64,000 bases of DNA from Pigmentiphaga sp. (GCA_023228945.1 JALOAI010000013.1:94387-158386), one strand, 5' to 3'. Positions 1 through 10,947 are shown, counted from the first letter of the stretch. The notes: a model not told the origin generated them from the letters alone. Numbers and translations are program-made.

Positions 1-143
1 ATCATGCGGCATTGCGTGTTGGTGAGTCCGAAGCGGTCGGCATAGATGAGTGTGGACGCCCGCGTATAGAGCAGGTGAAAACGCCGCATCTGGAAGCTGA
101 AACGCGACTTGAGTTGCCGCAATGCCTGTTGCTCGTCCGCCAT
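1..143 (-). CDS. MarR-type transcriptional regulator, N-terminal part (cut by window edge)
   Basis: Reading the minus strand from an ATG at 143 gives 47 codons that run off the left edge without a stop. The peptide begins MADEQQALRQLKSRFSF and continues with LLYTRASTLIYADRFGLTNTQ. This is the pattern of the first helix of a MarR-family winged-helix regulator, a helix followed by 'FGLTxxQ' before the recognition domain. The rest of the protein, including the DNA-binding helix, lies outside the window, so the family call rests on the N-terminus only. It lies downstream of the FAD oxidoreductase in the same direction, with a 226-bp gap holding a short perfect palindrome. Confidence 0.5.
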   Translation of the reverse strand, partial: MADEQQALRQLKSRFSFQMRRFHLLYTRASTLIYADRFGLTNTQCRM

Positions 144-196
144 AGGAGTTCCGTCGTACCGCCGAGTCCGAAGCTCCGCAACGTACCACGAATCCA

Positions 197-210
197 TTCC
201 GCCGGCGGAA
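197..210. promoter_or_regulatory. 14-bp perfect palindrome upstream of the MarR-type gene
   Basis: TTCCGCCGGCGGAA is a perfect inverted repeat 54 bp upstream of the ATG at 143. MarR-family proteins commonly bind palindromes in their own promoter, so this may be an operator. It has no U-tract on either side, so it is not a typical terminator. Assignment as an operator is inference. Confidence 0.25.
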
Positions 211-369
211 CGAAGCCGGAGGATCCGGGACCGGGAAGGAGAGAAACGGCGCGCCTCGGCAGGAGCGAGGGGGGACTCCGGCGCCTCCGCCCCCTGTAGT
301 GTGCGGCGGCGCTCGCGGTGCGGAAGCCGGCCCCGAGGCCGCATGTGCCCCGGGTGAATAGAGTGCCGG

Positions 370-1950
370 TCAGCGCCTGGCCAGCGAATTGGCGACGTGA
401 AAGCCCGAGACCCCGCCCAGGCCGGGCCCGGGGTGGGTGGAGGCGCCGATATGGTAGAGGTTTTTGATTGGCGTGCCGTGGTCTTTCACGCCGCGCAGCG
501 GACGCCAGAACAGGTATTGGTCGATCGTGCACTCGCCCGAGTAGGGATCGCCGCCGACCAGGTTGATATTCATGCTTTCGAGGTCGGCCGGCGACACCAG
601 CTTGCGGCCCAGCGTGGCCTGTTTGAGGTTGGGCGCATGCACGGCCAGCCGATCAAGAATGCGGTCGGCGTAGCGCTCGGTTACCTCGGACGTCCAGCGG
701 CCATCGGCCGGCGCCGCAATTTGGCCGGCGGCATCGCCACGGATCTCGCGCGGGCACTCCGGCAACTGGATCCACAGCACCGCGCCGCCCGCCGGTGCCC
801 GCGAGGGATCCACCGCGCACGGCTGGGCGACGCAAATGGTGCCTTCGGCCGGCAACAGGCCGCGCTCGGCTTCGTTGACCGCGCGCGATACGCCATCGAG
901 GCCAGGCGTGAGATGCAGGTAGAGCACGTCGTTGAGCTTGGGATCGGCCCACTTCAGCGGCTCGGACAAGGCCACGTGGATCTGCATATTGCCTTTGCCG
1001 TAGCGATACTCGGCCGCCTGGCGGCGCAGTTCGGCCGGTGCCTTGTCGGCGCCCAGCAGGCGACCGTATAGCTGGGTGGGAGTCACGTTGCACACCACGT
1101 GCTTGGCCTTGAACTCGCGGCCGTCGCTGGCGCGCACGCCTTGCGCTTTGCCGCCCGCAACCAGAATCTCGGCCACATCGACGCCGGTTTCAAACGCTCC
1201 GCCGGCACGCTCGACGATGGCCCGGAAGGCATCCACCGTACGCGCATTACCGCCCTTGACGAACGGCAGGCCCACGCCTTCGAGGGAAAAGCAGATCACC
1301 TGCGCCATCAGGGCGGACATGGGCGACTCCGGGCCCAGGCCGGTATGCAGTACCCAGGGCGCGAGCAAGGCGCGGGAGAGGTCGGACTGAAAACGCCCCC
1401 CCAGCCAGGCCCGGGCGCTTTGCGTCGCGGGGCCAAAAAACGACACGGTTTTGTGGGCACCTTGTTTGAGCACACGGCCCAGCATCATTTTGCCGACGCT
1501 GGAGCTCCAGAGCTCGTTGCCCAGCAAGGCGAAGATCAATTGAGCGTTGTCTTCGACGAATCTCATGCCCTCGGCGTAGGCCTCGCCGTCTTGGGGATGC
1601 AGGGCGGAAAACGCGGCGATGTTCGCGGCGCGGTCGCGGCCCAGCACCAGCGAACGTCCGTCGGGCAACAGCACACCCGTGGGAGTGTCGTTGTTGCCAT
1701 AGGCAAGGCCGTTGGCATGCAAGGCGTCTTTCAGCTCGGCATAACCCGGCGAGGTCACGAACAAGGGATGCGCCGTGGACATCGTATCGTGCAGATAACC
1801 CGGAAGCGTCAGCTCCTCGGTGCGAATGCAGCCGCCCAACACGGATTCGCGTTCGAGCACCAGCACTTTTTTACCGCGCTGCGCCATCACCCCGGCGCAC
1901 ACCAGGGAGTTGATACCACTGCCGACAACGATCGCGTCGTATTGACTCAT
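370..1950 (-). CDS. NAD(P)/FAD-dependent oxidoreductase, phytoene desaturase-like
   Basis: A 526-residue flavoprotein. Residues 4-30 form a Rossmann dinucleotide-binding motif (AIVVGSGINSLVCAG followed by VLVLERE), and the C-terminus has the second FAD signature of the phytoene desaturase/CrtI-like family (HIGASTHPGPGLGGVSG). No carotenoid genes are nearby, so the family resemblance should not be read as carotenoid synthesis and the substrate is unknown. I chose the ATG at 1950, which has an AAGAGA ribosome site 7 nt upstream. A GTG at 1977 in frame would add nine residues but lacks a good site. The AraC-type gene lies upstream in the same direction, but a strong terminator separates the two, so the oxidoreductase probably has its own promoter. 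Confidence 0.8.
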   Translation of the reverse strand: MSQYDAIVVGSGINSLVCAGVMAQRGKKVLVLERESVLGGCIRTEELTLPGYLHDTMSTAHPLFVTSPGYAELKDALHANGLAYGNNDTPTGVLLPDGRSLVLGRDRAANIAAFSALHPQDGEAYAEGMRFVEDNAQLIFALLGNELWSSSVGKMMLGRVLKQGAHKTVSFFGPATQSARAWLGGRFQSDLSRALLAPWVLHTGLGPESPMSALMAQVICFSLEGVGLPFVKGGNARTVDAFRAIVERAGGAFETGVDVAEILVAGGKAQGVRASDGREFKAKHVVCNVTPTQLYGRLLGADKAPAELRRQAAEYRYGKGNMQIHVALSEPLKWADPKLNDVLYLHLTPGLDGVSRAVNEAERGLLPAEGTICVAQPCAVDPSRAPAGGAVLWIQLPECPREIRGDAAGQIAAPADGRWTSEVTERYADRILDRLAVHAPNLKQATLGRKLVSPADLESMNINLVGGDPYSGECTIDQYLFWRPLRGVKDHGTPIKNLYHIGASTHPGPGLGGVSGFHVANSLARR

Positions 1951-1978
1951 GGGATATATCTCTTGTTCGGAAGACACG

Positions 1979-2007
1979 GAAAAAGCGGCTCCGGCGGTGC
2001 CGGAGCC
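1979..2007 (-). terminator. Rho-independent terminator of the AraC-type gene
   Basis: On the minus strand, a perfect 9-bp GC-rich stem (GGCTCCGGC / GCCGGAGCC, 3-nt loop) is followed by GC and then TTTTT. It sits between the stop of the AraC-type gene and the start of the oxidoreductase, both on the minus strand. Confidence 0.8.
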
Positions 2008-2064
2008 CCGGTCCGCCAGCTTGCCCGAGCCCGGCTCCAGCCGCTATCCAGTATGCGCAGAACG

Positions 2065-3162
2065 CTATCCGCAATCGGCAAGCGCACACCGTCGGGACTC
2101 GTGCCCTGCCGGCGGCCCGGTATCGCTGGGGAGCTCGCCGTACCGCTGGCGATAGTAGGCCGAAAAACGGCCGAGATGGCCGAAGCCGAACTCGAGCGCG
2201 ATGTCGGTGACGCTGCGTTCGGGCTGGCGCTGCAAGAGCTCGCGCGCCGCCTCCAGGCGGCGCTGGCGCAGCCAGGCCATGGGCGCCAGGCCGAAATGGC
2301 GCTGGCAAAGCAGGTTGAGCAGGCGCGGGCTGACCCCTGCCGCGGCCGCGAGATCCGCCAGCGTCAAGGATGATCCCAGATGGCTGTCGAGGTAGCGCTC
2401 CAGCCGGCTCAGGCGCTCCGCATCGGCCCGCGGCAAGGCCGGCGGCAGGCCGGGCTCGGGGGTACAGGGCAACACCCCCGGCTGGTGCGCCAGCAGGAAC
2501 AGGGCCATGGCTTGCTCGAACTGCCGCCGCCACAGCGGGTGCACGGTATCGGCTTCGGCCTGTGGCGGGACCAGTAGGCATTGCTGCACCAGCCCCTGCC
2601 ACACCGGCAACAGGCTCGCGGGCAGCTTGTACGCCGGCGGCAGCGCCAGCGAATCGCCGACGCGCCGCGGCGTCAGGCCGCCGTCTTCGGCGGCCTGGAT
2701 ATGGTTCAGCACCCCTGCCAACAGGCGGTGCGGGAGCTTGACGATGAGCTGTTCGCAATCGCGCTGCCACAACAGCCGCGCCGATCGCTGCGGCGACAGC
2801 ACCGCGACTTCGCCCGGCGCCACCGGCACCGACACGCCGTCGCTCTCGAAGTGGCTGTGACCGCGCAACGGCATCTGCACCAGGGTGAAGTCGCGGAACG
2901 CCTGCGGCCGGATTTCCACCTCGGCGCCGTAGCGCAAGGCCATCAGGGCGATGCCGCCCAGATCGTGGCGAAACAGTGCGGCCTCGACGCTGCCCCGCCC
3001 CCAGCGCAGGTCGTGCGGCGTGATGGCGCGCGTGAGCTCGCGTTGCGAGGTGGCGGGCGAACGCGACTGGAACACCGGCTTGCGATACAAGGCCGAGAGA
3101 TCAAGGGATGGGGTAAAGCCCATGGACGCTTGCGTGAAAGTGGGAGAGGCCCAGGACGTCAT
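2065..3162 (-). CDS. AraC-family transcriptional regulator
   Basis: A 365-residue regulator. The N-terminal ~200 residues look like the AraC-type sensing domain (cupin-like segment PLRGHSHFESDGVSVPVAPGE). The C-terminal ~100 residues contain the two helix-turn-helix units: LTLADLAAAAGVSPRLLNLL, then VTDIALEFGFGHLGRFSAYYRQRYGELP, which is the AraC signature. It probably controls the neighbouring oxidoreductase or an outside gene; no operator could be picked out. The ATG at 3162 is used because no in-frame alternative has a better ribosome site; an ATG at 3123 is possible. Confidence 0.85.
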   Translation of the reverse strand: MTSWASPTFTQASMGFTPSLDLSALYRKPVFQSRSPATSQRELTRAITPHDLRWGRGSVEAALFRHDLGGIALMALRYGAEVEIRPQAFRDFTLVQMPLRGHSHFESDGVSVPVAPGEVAVLSPQRSARLLWQRDCEQLIVKLPHRLLAGVLNHIQAAEDGGLTPRRVGDSLALPPAYKLPASLLPVWQGLVQQCLLVPPQAEADTVHPLWRRQFEQAMALFLLAHQPGVLPCTPEPGLPPALPRADAERLSRLERYLDSHLGSSLTLADLAAAAGVSPRLLNLLCQRHFGLAPMAWLRQRRLEAARELLQRQPERSVTDIALEFGFGHLGRFSAYYRQRYGELPSDTGPPAGHESRRCALADCG

Positions 3163-3425
3163 ACTCTACAAGCAAACCGCGCACCGGGCCACTGCGCGCC
3201 GGCTCCGGCGTGACGAAGGTTCCTCTGAAGAGTGGCGGAGCAGCTCCGGCGGAAAGGCTGGGGTTCTTCACGATGCCCGCCGCCGGGAGGCGGCCTGCTT
3301 GGAATTTCCGGGAACGTCCCCATCCTTCGATGACAACGAGCAAGCCCCGAGACGGCGCCGGAAGGCGGCTTCCGCGGGGCCATCATGAATCGCGCCGAGC
3401 TTGCCCATGCACCGCCACCGCTGGC
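3163..3425. other. Intergenic stretch without a recognisable gene
   Basis: About 260 bp between the AraC-type start and the 25-bp tandem repeats. I see no reading frame with family resemblance on either strand and no clean promoter. With the repeats that follow, it may be the remnant of a mobile element end, but no transposase sequence is left. Confidence 0.3.
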
Positions 3426-3475
3426 TTGAAGGGCGACAACGGTAGCCACCTTGAGGGACGATAACGATAGCCACC
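3426..3475. repeat. Two tandem 25-bp repeats next to the rpoD promoter
   Basis: Two adjacent 25-bp copies (3426-3450 and 3451-3475) agree at 21 of 25 positions. Both start TTGA and end TAGCCACC. They stop 14 bp before the -35 box of the rpoD promoter. Short imperfect tandem copies of this kind are found at the ends of IS21-family elements, where they bind transposase. An IS end remnant is one reading and an upstream binding site for a regulator is another. Confidence 0.6.
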
Positions 3476-3489
3476 TGTCGGAAACCGCC

Positions 3490-3518
3490 TTGAGGCTTTT
3501 CAGCCAAAATGGTAGAAT
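3490..3518 (+). promoter_or_regulatory. Sigma70-type promoter upstream of rpoD
   Basis: TTGAGG (3490-3495), a 17-bp spacer and TAGAAT (3513-3518) match the -35/-10 consensus at 4/6 and 5/6 positions. Transcription would start near 3525, leaving a leader of about 310 nt before the rpoD ATG. Confidence 0.6.
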
Positions 3519-3524
3519 ATAAGG

Positions 3525-3837
3525 TTACCGGGAAAGTTACTCAACCATGACTTCACCGACGCCTGCGGCTGCACCCGAACCTGGCCTTCATGATGGCCGC
3601 CCCCGGGATGCCTGCCCGGCGCTGGCCTCTTGGCCGCTTCTGAGGCTTTTCCTCGTGATGGGGTCCGCCCCGCTTGAAACCAAACGCGCTGCATCCGTGT
3701 CCAAGCCGGACGGAAGCCGCTGTGCCCGTGGCACGGCTGTTCCTCCAGGCTGGCCACTGTCGCGAACTCCTCCGCGGCCCGCGCGCGCCTTTCTTTCCCA
3801 CCTGCCGCTTCCGGCAGGCCACACCGGTTGAGGAACC
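3525..3837 (+). other. Long 5' leader of rpoD
   Basis: About 310 bp between the likely start point and the rpoD ATG. A 94-codon open frame (3547-3831) begins ATG but has no ribosome site and ends just before the rpoD GAGGAA site. I treat it as untranslated leader. I recognise no riboswitch here. Confidence 0.35.
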
Positions 3838-6093
<2,256 letters not shown>

Positions 6094-6107
6094 GCCGCTC
6101 TCGCCAA

Positions 6108-6134
6108 TAAAACGCCCCCGACCTGGTGGGGGCG
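6108..6134 (-). terminator. Terminator of the tctBA operon
   Basis: CGCCCCC / GGGGGCG with an 8-nt loop (6113-6134). Read on the minus strand, the stem is followed by TTTTATT, as expected for a terminator of the converging tctA transcript. Confidence 0.65.
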
Positions 6135-6140
6135 CATTCA

Positions 6141-6182
6141 CCGGCAAGGCCGCCACGACGAGGGCCTTGCCGGTGTTTTTTG
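6141..6182 (+). terminator. Terminator of rpoD
   Basis: A perfect 11-bp stem (CCGGCAAGGCC / GGCCTTGCCGG) is followed by TG and six T residues on the plus strand, 48 bp after the rpoD stop. Confidence 0.9.
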
Positions 6183-6218
6183 CTTGTCCCAAGAAGGGCC
6201 TTGGGCAAGCGGTTTCGT

Positions 6219-7718
6219 TTATGCGTTTTGCAGCGCCATCGGCCGCCGGATGGTCTTGTACATCACCCAGCCCAGCATCAAAACGATGACCGCCACACAA
6301 GCCGCACTGATGGGACGGGTGACAAACACCACCATGTCGCCACGGGACAAGAGCAACGCCCTGCGGAAGTTCTCCTCCACCAAGGGACCCAGGACGAACG
6401 CCAGCAGCAGGGGCGCGGGCGGGACGCCCAGACGGCTGAAGGCGTAGCCCAGGATGCCGACGCCCAGCACGACCCAAACGTCGAACAGATTGTTATTGGC
6501 GCTATAGACGCCAATGCAAATCAGGAACAAGACGGTGGGATAAATGAAACGATACGGTACGGATAGCAGCTTTACCCACATCCCGATCAAGGGGATGTTG
6601 AGAATCATCAGCATCAAGTTGCCAACACCGAAACTCACCAAAAGGCCCCAGAACAGATCGGGATGTTCGGAGATCAATTGGGGACCGGGCTGGATGTTGT
6701 GAATCATCAAGGCGCCCAGCATCAGGGCCATGATGGCATCGCCAGGAATGCCCAACGTGAGGGTTGGGATGAAGGCAGTGATAGCGCCGGCGCTATTCGC
6801 GGCCTCCGGTCCCGCCACGCCTTCGATGGCGCCCTTGCCAAAGCGTTCGGGCTGCTTGGCCACCTTTTTTTCCAAGGCGTAGGACAGAAACGCCGCCAGC
6901 GTCCCGCCCGTTCCCGGCAAAATCCCAAAGAACGAGCCGGCCAAGGCGCCACGGCCAATGGCCGGCATACTCTGGCGTATCTCGCCCTTGGCGGGACGGA
7001 CGGACCCTCCTTTGATCTTCTTGTTGGTGATGAAGGTGCCTTCGCCCAAGTGCCCGGCATACATGAGCACGTCGGCGATGCCAAAGAGCCCCATGGCCAG
7101 CGCGATCAAGGACACGCCGTCCTGAAGCTCGGGGATGCCGAAGGCATAACGGGCAACGCCACTGTTGACGTCCGTCCCCACCACGCCAAAAATCAAGCCG
7201 ATGAGTACCGCAGCAATGCCTTTAAGGGGAGCGCCGGAAGTCAGGGTGGAGGCCGCAAACAAGCCAAGCAACATCAAGGAAAAGTATTCGGCGGGCCCGA
7301 AGAGGAAGGCCGCTTCGGCGAGCGCGGGAGAAAGCAGCATCATCAAGACGATACCGACGACGACCCCTAAAAACGATGCGAACATCGCCATGAACAGGGC
7401 GGACCCGCCCCGCCCTTGCTTTGCCATTGGATTGCCGTCCACGCAAACCACGGCGTGCGATACGGTGCCCGGCAAGTTCAGCAAGATCGCGGTTGTCGCG
7501 CCGCCAAAGCTGGTTCCGTAATAAATGCCGGCCAGCATCATCACGGCACCCGTAGGGTCCATGCCATAGGTAATTGGCAACAGCATCGAAATGGCCGCAA
7601 GCGCACCGATGCCGGGCAGGACGCCGATGACGTTACCGACAAAAACACCAAACAGGGCATAAAGCAGGTTATGCCATGAAAAGGCAGTGGCAATCCCGAG
7701 CAGGAGATTATCGATCAT
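6219..7718 (-). CDS. tctA: Tripartite tricarboxylate transporter, large permease TctA
   Basis: A 499-residue, very hydrophobic membrane protein with about 11-12 membrane segments. The first half carries typical TctA motifs (NVIGVLPGIGALAAISMLLP; then YYGTSFGGATTAILLNLPG; then GNPMAKQGRGG), and the second half repeats the fold (FGILPGTGGTLAAFLSYALE, IPGDAIMALMLGALMIHNIQ). TctA forms the transport channel with TctB. Substrate is normally delivered by a periplasmic TctC/Bug receptor, typically carrying tricarboxylates or other carboxylic acids. tctB lies 3 bp upstream, so the two are translationally coupled. No tctC is in this operon. The terminator at 6108-6134 ends the transcript. Confidence 0.95.
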   Translation of the reverse strand: MIDNLLLGIATAFSWHNLLYALFGVFVGNVIGVLPGIGALAAISMLLPITYGMDPTGAVMMLAGIYYGTSFGGATTAILLNLPGTVSHAVVCVDGNPMAKQGRGGSALFMAMFASFLGVVVGIVLMMLLSPALAEAAFLFGPAEYFSLMLLGLFAASTLTSGAPLKGIAAVLIGLIFGVVGTDVNSGVARYAFGIPELQDGVSLIALAMGLFGIADVLMYAGHLGEGTFITNKKIKGGSVRPAKGEIRQSMPAIGRGALAGSFFGILPGTGGTLAAFLSYALEKKVAKQPERFGKGAIEGVAGPEAANSAGAITAFIPTLTLGIPGDAIMALMLGALMIHNIQPGPQLISEHPDLFWGLLVSFGVGNLMLMILNIPLIGMWVKLLSVPYRFIYPTVLFLICIGVYSANNNLFDVWVVLGVGILGYAFSRLGVPPAPLLLAFVLGPLVEENFRRALLLSRGDMVVFVTRPISAACVAVIVLMLGWVMYKTIRRPMALQNA

Positions 7719-7721
7719 GTT

Positions 7722-8177
7722 TCAACCCCAGCGGAATAGAGGGAACTGCATTTGCAAGCCATAATGAAATATGACAATTGCGGCCAACGTAACGCCCAGC
7801 GCCAACAGCGCGGCCGCCTTGATCGATGTAGCCTGGTCAGCCAAGGCAGTAATGAAAATAAGCACAAAGGTGGCAGGAACAAGCCCGACGTAATGACCTA
7901 ACACGACAAAGGCAACCAGCCCTAGCGTTACCAGCCCCCATACCCTTATCTGGCTCCGGGTTATCGGATGCGACTCAGAGGCTTGCGGTTTTGCGGAAGG
8001 CACCATGATCAGCCCGCCGACCAGAGCCAGTAAAACACCGAGCATGACTGGGAAATATCCTGGCCCCATTCTGGCCAGAGTCCCTATCTGGTAGTTAAGA
8101 CCCTCCCCAATGACTCCGGCCCCTATTAATATCATCAGCAAACCGCAGTAAAGGTCTGATTTATTAAATCGTCTCAT
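7722..8177 (-). CDS. tctB: Tripartite tricarboxylate transporter, small permease TctB
   Basis: A 151-residue membrane protein with four predicted membrane helices. It has the TctB-type N-terminus LYCGLLMILIGAGVIGEGL and the MGPGYFPVMLG motif. It is the small membrane subunit of the TctA channel and the first gene of the operon. The promoter region is AT-rich (8160-8230) and faces the divergent two-component system, as in the Salmonella tctCBA/tctDE arrangement. Usually the gene upstream of tctB is tctC; here that gene is missing and 600 bp of non-coding DNA lies between tctB and the response regulator. Confidence 0.9.
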   Translation of the reverse strand: MRRFNKSDLYCGLLMILIGAGVIGEGLNYQIGTLARMGPGYFPVMLGVLLALVGGLIMVPSAKPQASESHPITRSQIRVWGLVTLGLVAFVVLGHYVGLVPATFVLIFITALADQATSIKAAALLALGVTLAAIVIFHYGLQMQFPLFRWG

Positions 8178-8780
8178 AGATCAAGAAATTCTGGTTTATT
8201 AAAAATCAGGATTTTCGAGCAAGTCTGGAACTCAAAGGCAATGACTGACTGTCCAGCCCAAGCATCGAAAGCGCAGAGTGTAGGAGGAAACCAGAACCGC
8301 AGACATGACATAAAGATTACGGTTTGGACAGATAAGCTTTATTTCCCCGCTTCCCGCGGAACCCAAGGCCTTGCGGGCAGGCCAGGCCAACCCCTGCCCG
8401 CCTCCACCCCTGGGCGGCCGCACCAAGGCGAGCCAGCCTGCCCACCGCTTGGAACATAACGGTCTCTGACACGCGAGGCGGCCGGTGGAGACAAGGTTGG
8501 TCTAGCGGGCCCATCCATACTTGACCATCGCCTCGACGCCACGGCCTTGCTCAACGTCCGGGCTTGCGCACTCGCGAAAGGTCTGAGACGATCCCAACCG
8601 CAGTGGGGACCAAGCCCCCGGGGCGGGAGAACGGCACGCCCCCTCGAGTCTGCATCCCTCGCAACCCACGGTCCGGCCGCAACTCGATTCACCATCCCGC
8701 CACGTCCCGGAACCAACAAGAGGATGTGAGATACCCTACCGCTCTTTGTGACAGCACTAGATTGGATAGCGAACAAGAGA
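8178..8780. other. 600-bp divergent control region between tctBA and the two-component system
   Basis: No gene is supported here. The part next to tctB is AT-rich and contains an imperfect dyad of the type AAATTCTGG / TCAGGATTT (about 8188-8216), a candidate operator for the neighbouring response regulator. The rest (8340-8720) is GC-rich and its open frames have no family resemblance. A missing tctC of ~960 bp could not fit, and I see no remnant of one. Confidence 0.35.
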
Positions 8781-9494
8781 ATGTGGCACTGCCTGATTAT
8801 TGAAGACGACCGTGAAAACTCGCGCTACATCGCCAACGCCCTCGTTGAAATGGGCCATTCCGCCGTGATTTGTCATGATGGTGCCTCGGGCCTGCAACGG
8901 TCCCTGGATACCGCCTGGGATCTGATCATTCTGGACCGCATGCTGCCGAATGACATTGATGGGCTGACGATTCTCTCCACTATCCGCGCCTTGAAAAAGA
9001 AAACACCGGTCTTGGTGTTGAGCGCCCTGGGCAGCGTGGACGACAAAGTCAGCGGCCTGAAGGCCGGTGGCGACGATTATTTGGTCAAGCCCTTTTCGTT
9101 TTCAGAACTTGCCGCTCGCATGGAGGCACTGATCCGGCGCTCGCAGTCTGATACCGCGGTGCGTGAAATTCGAGTCGCGGATCTGGTCGTCAATCTGGCA
9201 TCTCGCAAAGTGGAACGCGCCGGAAAAAACATCTTGCTCCAACCGCGGGAGTTTCGCCTGCTCACCCATTTGATGCTGAATTCCGATAATGTGGTGACGC
9301 GCACCATGCTGCTGGAGGCTGTATGGGATTACCGGTTCGATCCCCAGTCAAACGTCATCGACGTTCAGGTCAGCCGGCTACGCCGAAAAATTGACACAGG
9401 CTTTTCCGCCCCCTTGATTCACACTATAAGAGGCTCCGGATACATGTGCTCTCTCCAAAAGGCTCCCAGCGATGAGCAGGATGCTACCGAGTGA
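8781..9494 (+). CDS. OmpR-family response regulator (TctD-like position)
   Basis: A 237-residue two-component response regulator. The receiver domain has the acidic pair at residues 9-10, the phospho-acceptor Asp52 in LIILDRMLP and the conserved Lys103 in DYLVKPF. A C-terminal winged-helix DNA-binding domain follows (about 137-230; YRFDPQSNVIDVQVSRLRRK). The ATG at 8781 gives the usual short N-terminus before the beta strand; the ribosome site AAGAGA lies very close. A GTG at 8748 is an alternative start. It is divergent from tctBA, which suggests that it activates tctBA, by analogy with TctD. The stop overlaps the start of the sensor kinase gene (GTGA). Confidence 0.9.
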   Translation: MWHCLIIEDDRENSRYIANALVEMGHSAVICHDGASGLQRSLDTAWDLIILDRMLPNDIDGLTILSTIRALKKKTPVLVLSALGSVDDKVSGLKAGGDDYLVKPFSFSELAARMEALIRRSQSDTAVREIRVADLVVNLASRKVERAGKNILLQPREFRLLTHLMLNSDNVVTRTMLLEAVWDYRFDPQSNVIDVQVSRLRRKIDTGFSAPLIHTIRGSGYMCSLQKAPSDEQDATE

Positions 9495-10891
9495 TCTCAT
9501 TTTTCGGAAAACGCCTTGGGCGACTCTGGGCAAGCATATCGTTCCGGCTTACCCTGAACTATGGTTTGCTGGCCACACTGACGACACTGGTGCTCATTAC
9601 CTTCATTTACTTCCAGTTCATGAGCGCCTTACGCACGCTGGAATACCGCCAGATCGAGCAGTCAGGTCAACGCCTGGTGGTCGTCTTCGAAGAGGGAGAT
9701 CGCGAGGAACTTATTACCGCCATCAACCTCACGCTGTCTGATCGGATTGATTCCGAGCGTGAGTTCTACCTGCTCCTGGACGAGCACGGAAATCGTTTAG
9801 CCGGAAACCTGGACAGCCTGCCAGACGACGCCATCTGGCACTTAGGGATTCGTGAAGTCAAGATCTTGCAAGACAACAAAGAAGCATTGGGGCACCTCAA
9901 GAAAATTCAGCTTTCCGACGGCTCCTTATTGATCGTGGGGCACGACACCCGCGACATGGACGACGTTGCCTCGCTGGCGATGAGCTCGGTGTTGGCGGTG
10001 ATTTTTTTCGCCATTGCGCTTATTGCCCTTGGCTCCTACATTTTTCGGCGAGAGCTGGAATACCGTATCGCTGACATTCGACGAGTGACGGAGAAAATCG
10101 GCACGGGGCAGCTCTCCCAACGCATTGAGCTATCCGGGGTGGATGATGAGTTCAGTTATCTGCATCGCGACATCAATGCCATGCTGGATAGGATCGAAGC
10201 CCTGATGAAGGGCGTTCGCCACGTCTCCGACACAATCGCCCATAATTTGCGCACCCCTTTGATGCGGGTGCTCAACCGGCTGCGCACGGCGCAAAGCCCC
10301 GGCAAGTCTGCGGAAGAGGTTCTGGAGGCCACCCGATATGCCATCGACGAAATTGATAATTTGAATGCGCTCTTCGGCAAGCTCTTGCATATCGCCGAGA
10401 TGGAAACCGGCGTGCAGCGCCAGGCTTTCCGTCCTTGCCGGCTCGACACCATCGCCCATGACGTGGTCGAAATGTATGAAGCCTATGCCGAAGAGCTGGG
10501 CCTGACTCTGACTCTCGCCACTCCCACCAAAGCCTGGGTTCACTCCGATCCCGACCTGATCGCCAGTGCCTTGGCCAACGTCTTGGACAATGCCATCAAG
10601 TACGCGAGTAGCGCCGTCCATCTGACCGTTTCAGGGACCAAGCCTGGCTACGCTTGCATTACCGTCAGGGACGACGGCCCCGGGGTGCCCGCCCATGAAA
10701 CCCGACACCTCGGACGACACTTCCATCGCATCAACGCCTCTTCGCCGGGGCATGGCCTGGGGCTCGCCAGCGTCTTGGCCATCGTCAGGCTGCATGATGG
10801 ACAGCTACTGTTTTCTGATGCGGAGCCCGGCCTTCTGGTCACGATATGCCTGCCCTTGGCCAACCACTTCGCCTCCCCAACAGCGCCATAG
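9491..10891 (+). CDS. Sensor histidine kinase, partner of the adjacent response regulator
   Basis: A 466-residue membrane sensor kinase. TM1 is about 20-43 and TM2 about 163-185, with a periplasmic sensing loop of ~120 residues between them. A HAMP linker (186-238) leads to the dimerisation/phospho-acceptor helix with His251 in SDTIAHNLRTPLMRV. The ATPase domain has an N box (NVLDNAIKYA), a G1 box (DDGPGVP) and a G2 box (GHGLGLASV). It starts with GTG at 9491, overlapping the regulator stop by 4 nt. The likely signal is a carboxylic acid outside the cell, inferred only from the divergent tctBA genes. Codon use is less GC-rich than in the flanking housekeeping genes. Confidence 0.9.
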   Translation: MISFFGKRLGRLWASISFRLTLNYGLLATLTTLVLITFIYFQFMSALRTLEYRQIEQSGQRLVVVFEEGDREELITAINLTLSDRIDSEREFYLLLDEHGNRLAGNLDSLPDDAIWHLGIREVKILQDNKEALGHLKKIQLSDGSLLIVGHDTRDMDDVASLAMSSVLAVIFFAIALIALGSYIFRRELEYRIADIRRVTEKIGTGQLSQRIELSGVDDEFSYLHRDINAMLDRIEALMKGVRHVSDTIAHNLRTPLMRVLNRLRTAQSPGKSAEEVLEATRYAIDEIDNLNALFGKLLHIAEMETGVQRQAFRPCRLDTIAHDVVEMYEAYAEELGLTLTLATPTKAWVHSDPDLIASALANVLDNAIKYASSAVHLTVSGTKPGYACITVRDDGPGVPAHETRHLGRHFHRINASSPGHGLGLASVLAIVRLHDGQLLFSDAEPGLLVTICLPLANHFASPTAP

Positions 10892-10947
10892 CGTCCCCTT
10901 CACCCTCTCGACGCTGTTATTGAAATGGCGCTTGGCTCCGATATCGT

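Noticed and set aside
370..1950. Carotenoid biosynthesis gene (crtI)
   Set aside because: Only the FAD-binding pattern is shared; no phytoene synthase or other carotenoid genes are nearby, so the specific name is not justified.
3547..3831. A 94-codon gene in the rpoD leader
   Set aside because: No ribosome site precedes its ATG and the sequence has no family resemblance; it probably belongs to the untranslated leader.
8339..8776. A 145-codon minus-strand gene upstream of the response regulator
   Set aside because: Composition is Arg/Gly/Pro-rich without motifs, and there is no ribosome site; it looks like chance open frame in GC-rich intergenic DNA.
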